Below the pieces are notes generated by a model that was given only the letters and a program-made list of their open reading frames with translations, did no database searches and had not been told where the DNA came from. A DNA stretch of 64,000 nucleotides. Origin: Oryzias latipes. Its lineage: Eukaryota > Chordata > Actinopteri > Beloniformes > Adrianichthyidae. The position numbers and the translations under genes were made by a program. The DNA lies in assembly GCF_002234675.1 (NCBI RefSeq), contig NC_019870.2, forward strand, positions 1,384,485-1,448,484, read 5' to 3'. Of the stretch, positions 12,301 through 46,046 are shown piece after piece. Each line of letters opens with the position of its first letter. Within the stretch, counting starts at the first letter, position 1.

Positions 12301-15300
12301 GCTGCATCAATGCATCACCGCTGCATCACCGCTGCATCACTGCTGCATCACCGCTGCATCACTTCTGCATCACCGCTGCATCACTTCTGCATCACCGCTG
12401 CATCACCACTGCATCACCGCTGCATCACCACTGCATCACCGCTGCATCACCGCTGCGTCACCGCTGCATCAATGCATTACCGCTGCATCACCGCTGCATC
12501 ACCGCTGCATCAATGCATCACCGCTGCATCACCGCTGCATCAATACATCACCGCTGCATCACCGCTGCATCACCGCTGCGTCACCGCTGCATCAATGCAT
12601 CACCGCCGCATCACCGCTGCATCAATACATCACCGCTGCATCACCGCTGCATCACTTCTGCATCACTGCATCACCGCTGCATCACCGCTGCATCAATGCA
12701 TCACCGCTGCATCACTGCTGCATCACTGCTGCATCACTGCATCACCGCTGCATCAATGCATCACCGCTGCATCACTGCTGCATCACTGCTGCATCACTGC
12801 ATCACCGCTGCATCACTGCATCACCGCTGCATCACCGCTCCATCACCGCTGCGTCACCGCTGCATCACTGCATCACCGCTGCATCACTGCTGCATCACTG
12901 CATCACCGCTGCATCACCGCTGCATCACCGTTGTGTCACCGCTGCATCACTGCATCACCGCTGCATCACTGCTGCATCATTGCATCACCGCTGCATCATT
13001 GCATCACTGCTGCATCACTGCTGCATCACCGCTGCATCACCGCTGTGTCACCGCTGCATCACTGCATCACCGCTGCATCACTGCTGCATCATTGCATCAC
13101 TGCTGCATCATTGCATCACTGCTGCATCACTGCTGCATCACCGCTGCATCACTGCATCACCGCTGCATCACTTCTGCATCATCGCTGCATCACTGCATCA
13201 CCGCTGCATCACCGCTGCGTCACCGCTGCATCACTGCATCACCGCTGCATCACTGCATCACCGCTGCATCACCGCTGCATCACTGCATCACTGCTGCATC
13301 ACCGCTGCATCACTGCATCACCGCTGCATCACTGCATCACCGCTGCATCACCGCTGCGTCACCGCTGCATCACCGCTGCATCACTGCTGCATCACTGCAT
13401 CACCGCTGCATCGCTGCTGCATCGCTGCATCACTGCATCACCGCTGCATCACCGCTGCGTCACCTCTGCATCACCGCTGCATCACTGCATCACCGCTGCA
13501 TCACTGCATCACCGCTGCATCACTGCTGCATCACTGCATCACCGCTGCATCACTGCTGCATCACTGCTGCATCACCGCTGCATCACTGCATCACCGCTGC
13601 ATCACTTCTGCATCACCGCTGCATCACTGCATCACTGCTGCATCACCGCTGCATCACCGCTGCATCACCACTGCATCACCGCTGCATCACCGCTGCATCA
13701 CCGCTGCGTCACCGCTGCATCACTGCATCACCGCTGCATCACTGCTGCATCACTGCTGCATCACCGCTGCATCACTGCATCACCGCTGCATCACTTCTGC
13801 ATCACCGCTGCATCACTGCATCACTGCTGCATCACCGCTGCATCACCGCTGCATCACCACTGCATCACCGCTGCATCACCGCTGCATCACCGCTGCGTCA
13901 CCGCTGCATCACTGCATCACCGCTGCATTACTGCTGCATCACTGCATCATTGCATCACTGCTGCATCACTGCTGCATCACCGCTGCATCACTGTATCACC
14001 GCTGCATCACTTCTGCATCACCGCTGCATCACTGCATCACTGCTGCATCAATGCATCACTGTTGCATCACCGCTGCATCACTGCATCACCGCTGCATCAC
14101 TGCATCACCGCTGCATCACTGCATCACCGCTGCATCACTTCTGCATCACCGCTGCATCAATGCATCACTGCTGCATCACCGCTGCATCACCGCTGCATCA
14201 CTGCATCACCGCTGCATCACTGCTGCATCACTGCATCACCGCTGCATCACCGCTGCATCACCGCTGCGTCACCGCTGCATCACTGCATCACCGCTGCATC
14301 ACTGCATCACCGCTGCATCACTTCTGCATCACTGCATCACTGCTGCATCACCGCTGCATCACCGCTGCATCAATGCATCACTGCTGCATCACTGCATCAC
14401 TGCTGCATCACTGCATCACCGCTGCATCATTGCATCACTGCTGCATCACTGCTGCATCACCGCTGCATCACTGCTGCATCACCGCTGCATCACCGCTGCA
14501 TCACTGCATCACCGCTGCATCACCGCTGCATCACTGCATCACCGCTGCATCATTGCATCACTGCTGCATCACTGCTGCATCACCGCTGCATCACTGCATC
14601 ACCGCTGCATCACTGCATCACCGCTGCATCATTGCATCACTGCTGCATCACTGCTGCATCACCGCTGCATCACCGCTGCATCACCGCTGCATCACCGCTG
14701 CATCACTGCATCACCGCTGCATCACTACATCACCGCTGCATCACTGCTGCATCACTGCATCACCGCTGCATTACTGCTGCATCACTGCATCACCGCTGCA
14801 TCATTGCATCACTGCTGCATCACTGCTGCATCACCGCTGCATCACTGCATCACCGCTGCATCACTTCTGCATCACCGCTGCATCACTGCATCACTGCTGC
14901 ATCACCGCTGCATCAATGCATCACTGCTGCATCACCGCTGCATCACCGCTGCATCGCTGCATCACTGCATCACCGCTGCATCACTGCATCACCGCTGCAT
15001 CACTGTATCACCGCTGCATCACTTCTGCATCACCGCTGCATTACTGCATCACTGCTGCATCACCGCTGCATCACCGCTGCATCAATGCATCACTGCTGCA
15101 TCACCGCTGCATCACTGCTGCATCACTGCATCACCGCTGCATTACTGCTGCATCACTGCATCACCGCTGCATCATTGCATCACTGCTGCATCACTGCTGC
15201 ATCACCGCTGCATCACTGCTGCATCGTTGCATCACTGCTGCATCACTGTTGCATCACCGCTGCATCACTGCATCACCGCTGCATCACCGCTGCATCACTT

Positions 15301-16266
15301 CTGCATCACTTCTGCATCACCGCTGCATCACCACTGCATCACCGCTGCATCACCACTGCATCACCGCTGCATCACCGCTGCATCAATGCATTACCGCTGC
15401 ATCACCGCTGCATCACCGCTGCGTCCCTGCTGCATCAATGCATTACCGCTGCATCACCGCTGCATCAATGCATCACCGCTGCATCACCGCTGCATCACTT
15501 CTGCATCACAGCTGCATCACCGCTGCATCACCGCTGCATCAATGCATCACCGCTGCATCACTGCTGCATCACTGCTGCATCACTGCTGCATCACTGCATC
15601 ACCGCTGCATCACTGCATCACCGCTGCATCACCACTGCATCACCGCTGCATCACTGCATCACCGCTGCATCAATGCATCACCGCTGCATCACCGCTGCAT
15701 CACCGCTGCATCACCGCTGCATCAATGCATCACCGCTGCATCACTGCTGCATCACTGCATCACCGCTGCATCACTGCATCACCGCTGCATCACCGCTGCA
15801 TCACTGCATCACCGATGCAGCACCCCTGCATCACCGCTGCATCACTGCATCACCGCTGCATCACCGCTGCATCACTGCTGCATCGCCGCTGCATCACCGC
15901 TGCGTCACCACTGCATCACCGCTGCATCACCGCTGCATCACTGCATCACCGCTGCATCACTGCATCACCGCTGCATCACCGCTGCATCACCGCTGCATCA
16001 CTGCATCACCGCTGCATTACTGCTGCATCGCCGCTGCATCACCGCTGCGTCACCGCTGCATCACTGCATCACCGCTGCATCACTGCTGCATCACTGCATC
16101 ACCGCTGCATCATTGCATCACTGCTGCATCACTGCTGCATCACTGCTGCATCACCGCTGCATCACTGCATCACCGCTGCATCACTGCATCACCGCTGCAT
16201 CACCGCTGCATCACTGCATCACCGCTGCATCATTGCATCACTGCTGCATCACTGCTGCATCACTGC
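9310..16266. repeat. 8/11-bp satellite array, about 7 kb
   Basis: Units are CTGCATCACCG (11 nt), its variants CTGCATCACTG, CTGCATCACCA and CTGCATCACTT, and a short 8-nt form CTGCATCA. Because 8 and 11 both leave remainder 2 on division by 3, and the unit holds no stop in any plus-strand frame, three overlapping open frames of up to 2,430 codons result, reading CITAASPLHH-like peptides. Local higher-order repeats exist, for example a block of about 189 bp duplicated in tandem around 13,550-13,925. I read this as non-coding satellite. Confidence 0.95.
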
Positions 16267-17447
16267 GGTTCCTTCAGGTGCACTCAGAGCGCCACACACG
16301 TTTAGCTGCGCTGTGACAGCTATCATTCATGCGCTGTGCAGCAGTGGGCTGTGTTATTTATCAGAAGTTAACAGACTGAATATTATCTATTCCCTTAATT
16401 TGCAGGTGTGGACATACATGGATGGGATTGAAATAATCAGATTATACAACACTAAATGAAGCCTCAAACGACTTCAGTTTCACATCAGATGGAGACGTGT
16501 CGGGTTTCGTCTTCATTTGCTTTCATGTCAATATTTTAGGAAGGAAGCAGAACTAATCAGTCGTCTTCACCGAAAGGTCTTTGGGTCAAATTTGGAGAAA
16601 AAGTTCATACAAACATGTTTTTCTCTAAACTCATGAGGAGAAAAGTCTTTCCACCAAAAAACAAACCTAAACTTTGCTGAACGACAAGAAAACCATGTAA
16701 ACTAAAAAGAATACATAACTGAATATGTAAAACGCCTAATTTATTCTAAAAAAAAACTTTATTTGTAAGGATTTTTTTAAACGTTATTTGCTCTACATGA
16801 AGGAGCGTTAAAACAAAAAGAAGAAAATGTAAAACCATTTCAGGACAGTGGCTGCTCATTTCTAATCCTGACGGTTCAGACTCAGGATCAGCTGATCTGG
16901 GACGGGTCCATGAGGCACATGAACCACAAATCTGGTGGTGGTGCCATGAGAGGCCCCAACCAAACAGGGACTGGGGCAAAGTGGGGACGGCGCTGTGGCC
17001 TAATCCGTCGTGACAGTCTGACTTGCGGTGCTTTTGTGGGGGCGGGGCTCCGGGCCGGAGATGTGTGGAGGATTAGGGTGGTTGGAAGCCAGAATCCAGC
17101 GTGACTGAAAGGTCATCAACCGAGTCAGGAGACGCTCAGGGAAACCGTTTGCTCCCAAAAAAAGAGGAGGAGCCGGTCGGCTGCTCCTGCAGGTCCTGGA
17201 GGTCCAGGAGAAGGCTAAGAGGTGACAGGGCCTTCTCTGAGCCTCCTGCAGGTCCAGGAGGAGGCTTCTCTGTGGAACTACCTCCCTCTGAAAGTTATTG
17301 TTGCCCCCTCACTGTCCGCTATAAAACCCGTTTTTATTCTCTGGCTTTTAACCCCAAGACTCAGTTTGTGTCTGAATTCCTTCCCTACTCACTACAAAGT
17401 GCACTATATAGTGCGCTCGCCATTTTTTAGTGCCGTCTGTCTACAGA
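16267..17447. other. Unassigned DNA right of the satellite
   Basis: No recognisable exon. Near 17,361-17,446 a transposon-end-like sequence (TGTGTCTGAATTCC) occurs once more, just outside the larger element that starts at 17,448, suggesting an older relative of the same family. Confidence 0.5.
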
Positions 17448-18063
17448 CTGTGTCCGAATTCCCTCCCTAACTACTAAACAACTTTACCGTGCTCTGAATT
17501 TTAAAAGTATTTCAGAAACACCAGGCTCACTACTTTTTTGTTTTTTGTTGTTGTTGGATGTGACATCATCAATTTCACGAAGTTAAAATCGAATAAATAT
17601 AACGATTATTTATGATTCCACTGTCTTCTGAAGATCATTTATTAAAAAAATGCATTTAAATACATTTATTTGGCAAAACTTGTTCCGACGCAATGCATTG
17701 TGGTCTATATTCACCGATCTAGTGTTGTGAACGTACTTGTAATTTTGGCTAAATATTTCATTCACAAGTGTAAATATGCCCCCGAAAAAACAGTTTTTCT
17801 GTTTTTAAGAAAGAAATGATTCTGTTTGTAAATAGTATTAAATTCTGCACGAACAAAAAGCTGATAGAACAGTTCAAGCATTTCAATTTTGAAACTTTAA
17901 CAGAATCCTTTGCCTTTTTATTTTTGTTTAACCTGTTTTTTCTTGCTATTATTATGGCTTCTTGACATGTGAGCATTTTGTCTTTTGCACATAGTGTCAA
18001 TGTTTGGTATTTTGTATGTGCAATCTTTGTTAATAAAGTTTATTTAATAAAAAACAAAGGTAA

Positions 18064-19201
18064 TGCTTAATAATAAGAGACCTTAATAAACTATTTATAA
18101 AATAATCACAAGCACTAGTAATGTAAGCTGCTTATAAGTAAATGAATTAGTATTTGTAAATGTCTTACAACTGACCCACAAGTTCAAATTAGCTGTTTAT
18201 GAATATATTATCATATTCCTTAATAAACTACTTATAAGACATTAACAAGCATGAGTAATGTGGTATTAAGCTGCTTATAAAGACATTTATTAGTATTTGT
18301 TCATCCTATGTACAAGCTATTTAGAAACTGCTTGCATGGAATTAATAAATATATAAACAGTTTATTGAGTGTTTTGCAGCCCCCCCCCCCCCCCCCCCAA
18401 TCTAAATGTTTAATCCAAATAGATTCAGATTAAACATTGATAATCTGTAGTTTTTGCTGTAATTTCCCTGAAACAGTCCTTTATTTCTTCTGGTTTTGTC
18501 CTCAAGTTAAAGTGTTTTGGCAGAAGATGTATAATTTCATTAATGATTAAATTGATTCTTGTTTTGTTTTATTCTGGAAAGATGTCTAATACCAAAAAAT
18601 ATACAAAAGGACTGTGGTTTACTTTTAAATCTCTTCCTTATTTTGGCCAACATACAACAACTCTTCGACACTTCACAACAACAATGTGAAAGAAGAGACA
18701 CACTCCTGTCCTTTACAGATTGGGCCTTAGTGCCTTCTAACATTTTGAACTAAACACATTTAATAAACTTTAAAATGTTTGCACTCAGAATCTGCCCTTT
18801 CCAAGGAGCAGCAACTCTCCACAAGCAGTTTCTAAATAGCTTGTAAAGATCCCCCCCTATTTGGTCAGGCTTTTCAATGGGGGGGCTGCAAAACACTCAA
18901 TAAACTTTTAATATATTTATTAATCCCATAAAAGCAGTTTCTAAATAGCTTGTAAATAGGATTAACAAATACTAATAAATGTCTTTATAAGCATCTTAAT
19001 ACCACATTACTCATGCTTGTTAATGTCTTATAAGTAGTTTATTAAGGAATATGTTAATACATTTATAAACAGCTTATTTAAACTTGTAAGTCAGTTGTAA
19101 GACATTCACAAATACTAATTCATGTACTTATAAGCAGCTTCCATTACTAGTGCTTGTTATTATTTTATAAATTGTTTATAAAGGACTCTTATTATAAAGC
19201 G
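18064..19201. mobile_element. Palindromic insertion inside the 17.4-20.7 kb element
   Basis: Two arms of roughly 330 bp (18,064-18,391 and 18,876-19,201) are inverted copies of each other. Each arm is built from about two degenerate units of roughly 115 bp rich in 'cttataa' and 'aataaacta'. A spacer of about 480 bp lies between them, bordered by a C-run (18,381-18,398) on one side and a G-run near 18,882 on the other. This is a fold-back or MITE-like structure. Confidence 0.65.
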
Positions 19202-19258
19202 TCACTGAAATTTCCCAGAAGTCTCTGCAAAAAACCAGTTTGTAACAATGCTCACCGG

Positions 19259-19685
19259 ATCGGCGACTATAACCTCCTGATTTTGGCAAAATATCATATT
19301 CATAAGAAAAAGAGGAAACAATATGAGTGGAATTTCCTGTGTTTTAAAAATGAAGTCAGGCTGTATTTATCCTCATTAAATGTATTCAGAACTCAAATCA
19401 TTTGATTGATGACATTTGTAAATCTGCTACAGGTTTTTTTTTGTATTGAAATATAATTATTACAAAACTCTCACAAACACAACCACACAATGATACAAGA
19501 CACATATACAGCTGATCTGTAGCAGATTTACAAATGTCGTCAATCAAATGATTTGAGTTCTGAATACATTTAATGAGGATAAATACAGCCTGACTTCATT
19601 TTTAAAACACAGGAAATTCCACCGATCTTTCTTCCACTTTTTTTATGAATATGATATTTTGCCAAAATCAGGAGGATGTTCACTG
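19259..19685. repeat. Inverted repeat pair, about 165-bp arms
   Basis: The segment 19,265-19,432 and the segment 19,515-19,680 are reverse complements with few differences (for example 'gatgacatttgtaaatctg' against its complement). The short spacer between them (about 19,440-19,510) itself has an inverted relative at about 20,335-20,420. It adds a further level of nesting. Confidence 0.65.
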
Positions 19686-21090
19686 ATTTTGTCTCTTTTG
19701 AATCATGTATACAAAACAAAACATCTCTTTCTGTGAATTGGATGAGGTTCATTCTTTGACTAAGCCAGTTATGAAAATCTGTCCAGAATCCTTGGATCTC
19801 TGGTTGTTTCTGTATGACAGAAATCACACGGATCAACCTCAAAGCCAAATCTACACCTCGTCTCTGCTGATGGGTAATAATGGTTTATTATTTTGAGCTG
19901 CATTTCTTTCATTTTGGGGACCACTGTCCATTTTATGAATGTCCATAGTTGAGCACCTGATGTGACTGACAGGTGTCTCAGTTCATTTATGTTTCACTTT
20001 TCTGTTACAGTCATGGTTTAATTTACATTTAAATGATTTGTTTAGGTATTTGTTATAACATTTTTTCACTAAGTTTAATTCTCCTATTACTAAATTTGTC
20101 AGTTTAATCTGAACATTTGAAGACAACATTGTATTTTTCATTAGATGTATTAAAGCAATTGGAATTTTCCCTGCAGGTTTTCTGAAATTCTTTGGTTGAA
20201 CATTAAATATCATATTTGAAGTGAAGAATTTCTCCATTTGAATCAAGAGCATCACTGCTACAGAATGATTACAGATCTAAGCTCCAGAATGTTGACTGCT
20301 TTGAAGTTTAATTTATGCTGAAAGTTTTTTTATATTTTTATATATGTATACAGGTTTTTGTGAAGAGCTGTATCATTGTGTGGTTGTGTCTGCGATAGTT
20401 TTGCAATGATTTTATATCAATAAATATATATATATATATTGCCAAATATAGACCACAATGCATTGCATCGGAACAATTTTTGCCAAAAAAATGTATTTAC
20501 ATTTTTTTTTTTAAATGAACCATCAATGTTTTTATTTCCAGAAGACAGTGGAATTATAAATAATCCTCACAAATTAATGTTCATATTAATTACAATTTAA
20601 CTTTGTGGAATCGATGACGTCACATCAGCAGTTTTAAAAACAAACTAGTGAGCGTCGAGTCTGAACTGCTTCAATTAAAGTTCAGGGCTCTACATAGTTT
20701 TTTAGTCTTAGGGGAATTCAGACACAGAATCTGATTCTACATTTTTTGTCACATTGATGCCCGTTAGTTTTTAGGTTTTAAAGATGTCCAGCTGTAGTTG
20801 TTTTAAAGCGCTTTTGGTGTCCATGCGTCATACATGTCCCTCACTTACTCTCCTTCTTTGTGTTTTGCTCAGATCTTTTTTTGACACTTTATGAATCTAA
20901 ATCTGATTTCAACCATGAGGCCGTTTCAGATGCAGATCCTCAAAGACGCCGTCATCATCCTGAAAGCTGCAGGCGTGGCGTCTCCTGGTCTGTAGTGTGT
21001 GTGTGTGCATTTGTTGTGTGTGTGTTAAACCTCACTTGTTCTGTTTGAACCACAGAGGAGGACGGACGGCGGCGTGGTGAGCCATGATCC

Positions 21091-21096
21091 TTTATT
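21091..21096 (-). promoter_or_regulatory. Candidate distal poly(A) signal for ptpn11
   Basis: AATAAA on the minus strand, about 2.46 kb past the ptpn11 stop codon. It would imply a long 3' UTR. Chance occurrence cannot be excluded. Confidence 0.3.
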
Positions 21097-21482
21097 TTTA
21101 CAGATGTTAACAGGGTGAACTGCATTGAAAGTCATATAATACACCTCTGAAGCTGTGAGAGCGCCCCCCCTCCCCCCCCCCGTGGCATGGGGGGGGCGCC
21201 GCATGATAAATTGGCATATAGATATGTTTTAGTACATTCTCCCGCCCTGCTGAACGTTAAAAAATAGAGACGGCGCCGTGATCCCGGTTCAGGGTTTGTG
21301 TTCACATTAAGGAGTGCCGCCGCTCCACACAGGCAGGCGTGTGCACCGAAGGCACGTCTAGACCGCGTTCATGATGGTTAAGGGGCGTGGCACAGAGCAC
21401 GGCGGGACTGGGGGGGTGAAGCGGCCGCCGACAGGAAGCAGGCCATGAAAACAGAACCTGGATGAGAGCTGCAGCACCACCA

Positions 21483-21554
21483 GACGGCAAGCCGGACACA
21501 GACGGCGAGCCGGACACAGACGGCGAGCCGGACACAGACGGCGAGCCGGACACA
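21483..21554. repeat. Four tandem 18-bp units
   Basis: GACGGCGAGCCGGACACA is repeated four times, the first unit with one G-to-A change. The CpG-rich units lie in a GC-rich patch downstream of ptpn11. Confidence 0.9.
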
Positions 21555-23055
21555 GACTGAGGCCACGTAAGGTGGTGGGGGCTGGAGGTCAAGGAGTAGC
21601 TGGAGATTTAAAAAAAACAAAAACACTTTGATTTCAAGCTAAATGTCAAAGAAAAACCCCAAGTTTGAGTTCAAAAGCGCTCCACAGAGTTCTGGATCTC
21701 ATAAATTCTGGATCCACAGAGTTCTGGATCCATTGATGCTGCCGTTTGGCTCCAGACTGAAATGGCAGAAACAGGATCGTAACTTTGGGCTAAAACAAAA
21801 AGAACCTCTGCTTCTTTTCCGGGTCGGCGTCGGCCCGTCTTCACGCTCATCTCCAGTTTAGTTCCGAAGTTCTGCACCGGTTTCCTTTAGTGTCATTTCT
21901 TCGTCAGGCTCCGTGTGATGACAGGTCGATCCGACAGCAGCAGACGGATGAGTTTGTGGAAAACCACCTGATCCAGGTGAGCTCCAGCAGCAGCCAATAC
22001 CAGCACATGGCGTTCAGAGGGGGCGGGGCTAGCAAGGGTTTCCTGGTGGGGTGGGGGGACTGTGCACTTAAAAAAATCTGTGTCTAAAGACAAAACACAA
22101 CAGCCCCCTCCCGCAGTAATGCTAAGTGAAGTGGGGGTACACCCCGCTTTAAGGCGGTTCTGAACCGAAGGCGCAGCTTTAAGGGCTCTGAGAACGGGTC
22201 GGGTTTCTGTCAAGAACCGGATTTGAGCAGAAACTGGATCTCGTCTCCAGGCTGAAGGCTGAGCTCAGAGACAGGGGGGGGGGGGTTAGTTTGGCACGGG
22301 ACCTTCTCCATACTCAGTTAATGCAGGAAAAAATAAGCAAGGGGGGGTGGGGGGTTAGTGAGGTTAGTTGCCGGCCGGCGGCCCCCACCGGCGGTGATTC
22401 CAAAAACCAAACCCCGGCTGCTTTCAGGTTTGGGTTCGTTAAGGATTCTCAGATGATCACAGTGGTTTCCAATTCAACTGGGGGGGGGGGGGGGGGGGTG
22501 GGGAATGAGCGAGAGCAGGATGACGACCCCCCCCAGTCCTCCTCAAGTCCAGCCTCCCCCGTGGTTGGGTCCCCCCCGTCGTTCCACGTCGTCACTGTCA
22601 AGGTGTGGTTGGCGAACAGTATGGAGATCCTGGGGGGGGAAACCAGGCGGGGTTAGAGCAGAGAAACCGGAGCTCCGCCCACTCCGCCCTCCTTCCACCA
22701 CAGGAAGTGACTCTTCCTGCACGAACATTTCTCCTGTTTTCAACATTTCCACCTTAAATAATGGCAGACGTCCCTGCAGAGGGTTTCTGTCTCCTGCTAA
22801 TCAACGGTTGCCAGGCAACCGGCTCTTCATCTGTCCTCTTCAGAGACATTCATCATCCTCCTGCTAGGTATAGAAATGATGCAGGTTTGGAGGAGAAGTT
22901 AGCAGATTTGCAACGTTTTTCACTTCAAATCATCCTGTTTTCTAGAATGTCAGGAATGCTGCCATGTGCTGCAAAAACAGCACAGAAAACGTGACAAAGA
23001 ACCTTTTTTTGTTTTTGGGGACATTTTTACTCCAAAAGACTCAGATTTGTTCAAC

Positions 23056-23073
23056 TTTATTCGGTTTTTTATT
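23056..23073 (-). promoter_or_regulatory. Proximal poly(A) signal pair for ptpn11
   Basis: Two AATAAA hexamers on the minus strand (23,068-23,073 and 23,056-23,061) lie about 0.5 kb beyond the ptpn11 stop codon. They are the most economical 3' end for the gene. Confidence 0.45.
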
Positions 23074-23556
23074 TTTAATTTCTGTTTCAACAGACCTGGG
23101 ATCCTTTTTTTAAATATCCAGCTTTATCATATTTAAAATGCTTCGTTTGAAACAACAAAGCTCAATTGTTCATAATGAACAAAAAGATCGCTTTATGGAT
23201 TCAAACCTTTGGCTTTGTGCCGTTAGCGCCTGAAAGGCTGAGCGGGAGCCAACGGAGATTCACACCTTTCCTGTTTTACTTTGAAGTTCTTGTTCTGTTG
23301 AACTCCTTTTCATTTGTATAAATGTGAGAGCTCTAGAATCATTTCAGGAGTTCAGGAATACTAATGTCATTTTTAAACTGTTTTTCTCTAAGAATCTCGA
23401 AAACCCTGGCAGTAACTGAATCCTCCAGGTGGGTACAGAAATGGAGCCGATGGAGCTCGTCTCCACGCTCCTGGCCTCCCACAGAGCCAGCCTGCTCCAG
23501 CCTGTGGGAGGGGCGTTCACCTGGATGAGGGGGGGCCCCGGGGTCGCGGGCGGCTC

Positions 23557-41176
<17,620 letters not shown>

Positions 41177-41550
41177 TTTTTTCCCCCTCCTCACTTCCTC
41201 GCTGGCAGCTAGCGCTAGCTTCAACTAGCTAGCTAGGGTTTCCGATCGTTCCCGCCTTGATCAATCAATAAAGTGCTTCATCGGTGAACAGAGAAACCCG
41301 ATCACAACGGGCACTAGAAACTACTTAAGCATCCGCAGAAACGTGAATGGCCGTCCGCTTCGGGGGGAAATGTCCGTAGGCCTCGGTCCGGAGACTTCAC
41401 GGCAACTATTGGACGTCACCAAACATGCGACAAAACAGAGAACGCGGATCTGGACACCTGGAGCTCCCGTTTCTCGACGCGCTTCGCCCTGGCGGAAGTA
41501 ACCGGTTTGACGGGAAGAGCTCCCCTCAACCGGCATAAAGCGGGACATAA
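41177..41550 (-). promoter_or_regulatory. ptpn11 5' UTR/promoter region
   Basis: CpG-richer than its surroundings and immediately upstream of the ptpn11 ATG (41,176). It contains the perfect 14-bp palindrome AGCTAGCGCTAGCT (41,207-41,220) and a second GCTAGCTAG cluster (about 41,226-41,235). No TATA box is apparent near the ATG. The transcription start is not determined. Confidence 0.45.
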
Positions 41551-42073
41551 ATTAAGCTAACCCCAAAGTCTTACTACGAGAGTACTTGCAGGATGTAATG
41601 CTAAAGTTTGTGTCTTGTTTTTGTTTTCTTATATACATATATTATTTTCCAGATCTTTTAAAAAAAACATCTGGAATATTATGACGACTTTTGAACGTCC
41701 AAATGTCACAATTCTATTTAAAAAAATACTTTTTTGGGAGGTTAAAACATTTTTCCATGATTTAAATCAGACACCATTATTATCCTTGCAAAGACAATAA
41801 GGTACACTTCTGAAATAAAATTATTTTATTTTACTCAATAAATTATAATTTGACGGAAGCTGTGCCAAAAATATTTGAATTGTCTTGCTTCTTAACCTTC
41901 AGAAAGTTTATTTTTATCCTTTTGTGAAGAAAGCAGCAATTTCACAAACTCCATATATTCAGTGAATCCTTAGATTTTACTGACAAAGATTCCAGCAATA
42001 CGATAATTTATCCAAAAACGTTGATAGGTGGATTATTCCTGAAGCAAATAATCCCAGAACAATGTGTCTTAGT

Positions 42074-42158
<85 letters not shown>

Positions 42159-43061
42159 GTACAGAGTTTTAAAACCAGTTTCCTTACTGTATCTTTCTTT
42201 AAAAGATGAAATTTTATACTGAATCCTCAAAAATAATTATTGAAACACCACTTTGTGTGTCCAGCTTTTCCTGCAGTTTGACCAACAAATAAATACATTT
42301 TCCTTGACACAACTGTGAAAACCAAGAATGTGCACAAAAACAGTCGCACGACACTGAACTTTTGAACACAAAAATACATTTACAAAACATGCACATGCAT
42401 TAAATTGGATAAACTCTGAAGATTTTTTTTTTTCTGGAGACATGCTAAAGTGAGTCAAAGCCTACATTATAAATCAAAATATTTTCAATAATGGATTTAT
42501 GATAAATTAATTATATTTATCCACCACAATTGACTTTAGACTTCAGTTTGAGTCATTATAAAAAGACGAAATTATAGAAACCGTTAAGAAGAATTAGAGA
42601 AATACAAAGCAAACACGTGGATGTACTGATGTAAAAGATGTACAATTTAAAAGACATAAAAATATTTTTTATACTTTCAAATGCCTCAAAGATAACTCAC
42701 ACCATATGGTTTTCAAGGATTATTGAGGGAAAAACTTCAGACAACTACTACTGAATCTTTACATGTATTTTCTGAAGATATACTTTAATTAATTGTTTTT
42801 TATAAGAATGCGCAGAAAGCCAGGTTCGACTTTAGAAATCTTTTTTTTTTTTTTTTTACGGACCGCTTTTCTTAAGTTTGTCCCTCTCGAGCTGCTGTCC
42901 TGTAAGCCCTTACGTGGCAGTCTCAGAGCGGTGTACAGCAGCCGAGGCTGGTGCAGCTCCTTTCCTGCGGAGCCTCTCTTCCTCCACGTACCTCCATCCT
43001 GCAGGATTCTCCTCGGAAAAGAGGGCCGGACAGTCCGGACGCGTCTTTCTCTGCCTGAAAC
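41551..43061. other. Divergent intergenic region between ptpn11 and tmed2
   Basis: AT-rich spacer of about 1.5 kb with no recognisable exon. It holds the (AT)n tract at 42,077-42,152 and a poly-T run at about 42,840-42,858. The last 200 bp before 43,062 become GC-rich and should contain the tmed2 promoter and 5' UTR (for example gggccggacagtccggac near 43,023). Confidence 0.5.
42077..42152. repeat. (AT)n microsatellite
   Basis: Uninterrupted AT dinucleotides for about 76 bp. Confidence 0.95.

Positions 43062-46046
<2,985 letters not shown>

Larger units (their letters stand above)
17448..20727. mobile_element. 3.3-kb DNA transposon with long terminal inverted repeats
   Basis: The left end (CTGTGTCCGAATTCCC, from 17,448) and right end (reverse complement CTGTGTCTGAATTCCCC, ending 20,727) begin inverted arms of about 290 bp (17,448-17,735 and 20,440-20,727). 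These align along their length, including a shared 'caatgcattgtggtctatat'. The interior contains further inverted repeats and no transposase I can recognise. Similar arm fragments occur at 33.3 and 36.4 kb inside ptpn11, so the family has several copies here. The class is not determined. Confidence 0.7.
20728..23055. other. DNA downstream of ptpn11, possible long 3' UTR
   Basis: No exon is recognisable. Several G or C homopolymer runs occur (for example near 22,275, 22,480 and 21,170). A minus-strand AATAAA lies at 21,091-21,096, so part of this stretch could be an extended ptpn11 3' UTR, but only transcript data can tell. Confidence 0.4.

Noticed and set aside
4267-16266. Possible CRISPR array from regular short repeats
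   Set aside because: There are no unique spacers between repeats, the units are directly adjacent, and the window is vertebrate.
9167-16459. Open frames of 1,840, 2,220 and 2,430 codons
   Set aside because: All three plus-strand frames of the 8/11-bp satellite are open simultaneously. A real coding repeat would favour one frame.
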